From JBFMGD01 sp040751775 (GTDB taxonomy: Bacteria > Bacillota > Dethiobacteria > DTU022): a DNA stretch of 8,193 nt. The position numbers and the translations under genes were made by a program. Location of the stretch: the NCBI GenBank assembly GCA_040751775.1, contig JBFMGD010000072.1, forward strand, positions 1-8,193, in the 5' to 3' direction. The notes below the pieces were generated by a model. It worked only from the letters and a program-made list of their open reading frames with translations. It was not told the DNA's origin and ran no database searches. This document shows positions 6,227-8,193 of the stretch, one piece after another; within the stretch, counting starts at the first letter, position 1; the number at the start of each line of letters is the position of its first letter.

Positions 6227-7096
6227 CTAGCTCAAGACCGCCCTGATCAGATCCGGCACCTGAAAAGGCAGCTCCGCAACCCGGACGCCGGCCCCGGTCA
6301 AAGCTTCAACCTTGCTCGCGAACGTGCCCCGGCCCCGTTCGATAATCGCTCCCGCATGGCCCATTCTTTTTCCCGGCGGGGCGCTTTTGCCGGCGATATA
6401 AGCGACCACCGGTTTGGTCATGGAAGCGGCGACAAAGCGGGCCGCCTCTTCCTCGGCGCTGCCGCCGATCTCGCCGACCAGCACCACCGCTTGCGTAGCG
6501 GGGTCTTGCTCAAACTGCCGCAGCACATCGATAAAATTCAGCCCGACCACCCGGTCGCCTCCTAAGCCCACCACGGTGGTTGTGCCCAACCCTTGCGCGG
6601 TCAGGTTGCCCGCTATCTCGTAGCAGAGGGTGCCGCTGCGGGACACCACGCCCACGGGGCCCGGCGTAAAGTAACGATTGGGCATAATACCGATTTTACA
6701 ACGGCCCGAAGAAACCAAGCCAAAGGTATTCGGACCGACCACCACCGCGTTTTTGCGGTGGGCGAAGGCCGCAATTTCCATGGCGTCATGCAGGCTGATA
6801 TGCTCCGGGATGAGCACCAGCAGCTTGATGCCGGCGGCCAGGGCTTCAAAAGCGGCGTCCTTGGCATAAGCCGCCGGGATAAAGAGAATTGACGCGTCGA
6901 CCTTGGACGCCTCCACGGCGGCGAAAACGGTATCGTAGACCGGCACGCCGGCCACCGATTGCCCGCCTTTACCCGGCGAAACACCGCTTACGATTTTAGT
7001 GCCGTAATCGAGCATCTGCCGGGTATGGAAAGAACCCTGATTGCCGGTAATCCCCTGGACCAGCACGCGGGTATTTTGATCAATATAAACAGCCAT
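6227..7096 (-). CDS. sucD: Succinyl-CoA synthetase alpha subunit (SucD), somewhat divergent
   Basis: The alpha subunit binds CoA and carries the phosphohistidine used to make or break succinyl-CoA with nucleotide synthesis. The 289 residues match the family length. The N-terminal CoA-binding Rossmann region has QGITGNQGSFH (14-24) and SPGKGGQ (40-46). VSRSGTLCYE is at 151-160 and GEIGGSAEEEAA at 208-219. The phosphorylated histidine is H247 in GKRMGHAGAII. Two usually conserved places differ: GPNTFG (121-126) where GPNCPG is normal, and GGDRVVG (179-185) where GGDPxxG is normal. The ATG at 7096 has GAGGAGG (7107-7113) 10 bases upstream. The gene follows sucC by 81 bases. Succinyl-CoA is the substrate of the mutase encoded next, which supports the role. 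A related acyl-CoA synthetase with altered acid preference is possible but less likely. Confidence 0.93.
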   Translation of the reverse strand: MAVYIDQNTRVLVQGITGNQGSFHTRQMLDYGTKIVSGVSPGKGGQSVAGVPVYDTVFAAVEASKVDASILFIPAAYAKDAAFEALAAGIKLLVLIPEHISLHDAMEIAAFAHRKNAVVVGPNTFGLVSSGRCKIGIMPNRYFTPGPVGVVSRSGTLCYEIAGNLTAQGLGTTTVVGLGGDRVVGLNFIDVLRQFEQDPATQAVVLVGEIGGSAEEEAARFVAASMTKPVVAYIAGKSAPPGKRMGHAGAIIERGRGTFASKVEALTGAGVRVAELPFQVPDLIRAVLS

Positions 7097-7177
7097 AAGG
7101 GTAATTCCTCCTCATTCTCCAATGCCATGCTCCGTGTTTCTTGGTCAATGAACATTGTTTAGTCATAAACAGAAGCC

Positions 7178-8193
7178 TCAGCGGCCCCGCGCGAGCGCCA
7201 CGGCATGGCGCACCGCTTCTTCCATGGTATCGAAAGCCCGGATCCCCACTTTATCCAGGATAGCCCGGCCTTCCAGTTCATTTGTGCCGATCAGCCGGAA
7301 AGAGACCGGTAAATCGATCCCCTTGCTTTCCTTGACCTGGACAAACGCCTCCGCCACCACGTCGCAGCGGGTAATCCCGCCGAAAATATTGATTAAAATG
7401 GCCTTGGGATCGGTCCCCAGGAGCAACTCGAGCGCTTGCGCCGTCCGTTCCACCCCTGCGCCCCCTCCGAAATCAAGGAAATTGGCGGGCGTGCCTCCGT
7501 AATGCTGCACCATATCCAGTGTAGCCATGGTGATCCCGGCGCCGTTCGCCATCACCGCGATATCGCCGGCCAGCTCGACATACGCCAGGTCCATCTCTTC
7601 GGCTTTAAGCTCCAGGTCGGTCTTCTCCCGGATACGGGGCAGCTGCGGGTGCCGGTAAAGCGCGTCGTCATCAATGGTTACCTTAGCATCGGCGGCGACC
7701 AGCCCGCGGGGGGTAACGGCCAGGGGGTTAATCTCGACCAACTCGGCATCATGTTCACGAAAGAGTTGGTACAGTTTAGGCAGGATTTCCAAAAACTGTT
7801 TGAGCAAGGAACCGCTTGCGCCCATCCGCCGGCAAATCTCGCGCACTAGGTACGGCTGCAGGCCCAGGTTGATATCGACCGGCCACCGGACCATGCGCTC
7901 CTCGGGCACATCCTCGATATCCATCCCGCCGTCCGGAGAGGCCAGAATTACCGGGCAGCGGGCCGCTCCATCCACAGTCAGGGCGAGATACAACTCCTGC
8001 TCAATCTGCAACTTCTCCTCAACCAACAGCTTATCGGCGGTCAGGCCTTGAAACTGCATGGCAAAGATCCGCGCGGCTTCGCGGTGCGCTTCGGCCGGAG
8101 TGGCGGCAAAGCCGATGCCGCCCGCCTTACCCCGTTTGCCGGTTAACACCTGGGACTTGACCACCACCGCGCCAAGCTCTGCCGCGGCCTGGG
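7178..8193 (-). CDS. sucC: Succinyl-CoA synthetase beta subunit (SucC), 5' end outside window
   Basis: This is the ATP-grasp subunit that binds nucleotide and succinate and pairs with SucD. The visible 337 residues are the C-terminal part; about 40 to 50 N-terminal residues lie beyond 8193. The frame is open to the window edge (..QAAAELGAVVVKSQV), so the in-frame GTG at 8167 is an internal valine, not a start. In the visible fragment, the nucleotide-site motif KRGKAGG is at 19-25. The likely magnesium ligands are N155 in EINPL and D168 in AADAK. NGAG is at 216-219, DFGGGAG at 240-246, and the helix that faces the alpha-subunit phosphohistidine begins at IFGGITRCD (269-277). It ends with a normal stop, 81 bases before sucD. 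Whether ATP or GTP is preferred cannot be read with confidence. Confidence 0.93.
   Translation of the reverse strand, partial: QAAAELGAVVVKSQVLTGKRGKAGGIGFAATPAEAHREAARIFAMQFQGLTADKLLVEEKLQIEQELYLALTVDGAARCPVILASPDGGMDIEDVPEERMVRWPVDINLGLQPYLVREICRRMGASGSLLKQFLEILPKLYQLFREHDAELVEINPLAVTPRGLVAADAKVTIDDDALYRHPQLPRIREKTDLELKAEEMDLAYVELAGDIAVMANGAGITMATLDMVQHYGGTPANFLDFGGGAGVERTAQALELLLGTDPKAILINIFGGITRCDVVAEAFVQVKESKGIDLPVSFRLIGTNELEGRAILDKVGIRAFDTMEEAVRHAVALARGR

Noticed and set aside
6613..6984. Second minus-strand frame inside sucD
   Set aside because: It is an out-of-frame reading of sucD, rich in Arg, Trp and Ser as expected for a shifted frame.
7178..8167. sucC starting at the GTG at 8167
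   Set aside because: The frame continues upstream to the window edge with typical SucC sequence, and the GTG codes for an internal valine just before the conserved nucleotide-site motif.

Overview
All genes in this window lie on the minus strand, so transcription runs from high to low coordinates. The DNA is GC-rich. Shine-Dalgarno sites are strong AGGAGG types, and one gene starts with GTG. A T-box riboswitch controls an arginine biosynthesis gene. T-box control together with a split methylmalonyl-CoA mutase suggests a GC-rich member of the Firmicutes, probably a clostridial or Desulfotomaculum/Pelotomaculum-like anaerobe. This placement is an inference; no marker gene is present to fix it.

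Region 1 (8193 down to about 1964) is the core of the methylmalonyl-CoA pathway: sucC (5' end outside the window), sucD, mcmA1 (mutase catalytic subunit), mcmA2 (mutase B12 subunit), mce (epimerase) and mmdA (carboxyltransferase alpha subunit). Together these interconvert succinate, succinyl-CoA, (R)-methylmalonyl-CoA, (S)-methylmalonyl-CoA and propionyl-CoA. The set can serve propionate formation or, in reverse, propionate oxidation, and the sequence does not say which way it runs. Gaps between genes are about 30 to 130 bases, and I see no strong terminator between them, so one polycistronic mRNA is likely. Not in the window are the mutase chaperone GTPase (meaB), the biotin carrier, and either a membrane decarboxylase subunit or a 5S transcarboxylase subunit.

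Region 2 (1935 to 1516) is a small zinc-ribbon membrane protein of the DUF4870 type. It starts 28 bases after mmdA and is probably the last gene of the operon. Its function is unknown.

Region 3 (about 1493 to 82) is a separate arginine unit. It has a well-formed sigma-A promoter, a long T-box leader with a probable CGC (Arg) specifier codon, competing antiterminator and terminator structures, and then argC. A Shine-Dalgarno-like sequence at the left edge suggests that another gene, plausibly argJ, begins just outside.

I found no mobile element, CRISPR array, tRNA or rRNA. I see no previously undescribed system here: these are known families in a recognisable arrangement. The points most worth checking are the T-box and its specifier, unusual residues in SucD, the missing partner genes of MmdA and the mutase, and a short palindrome just ahead of mce.
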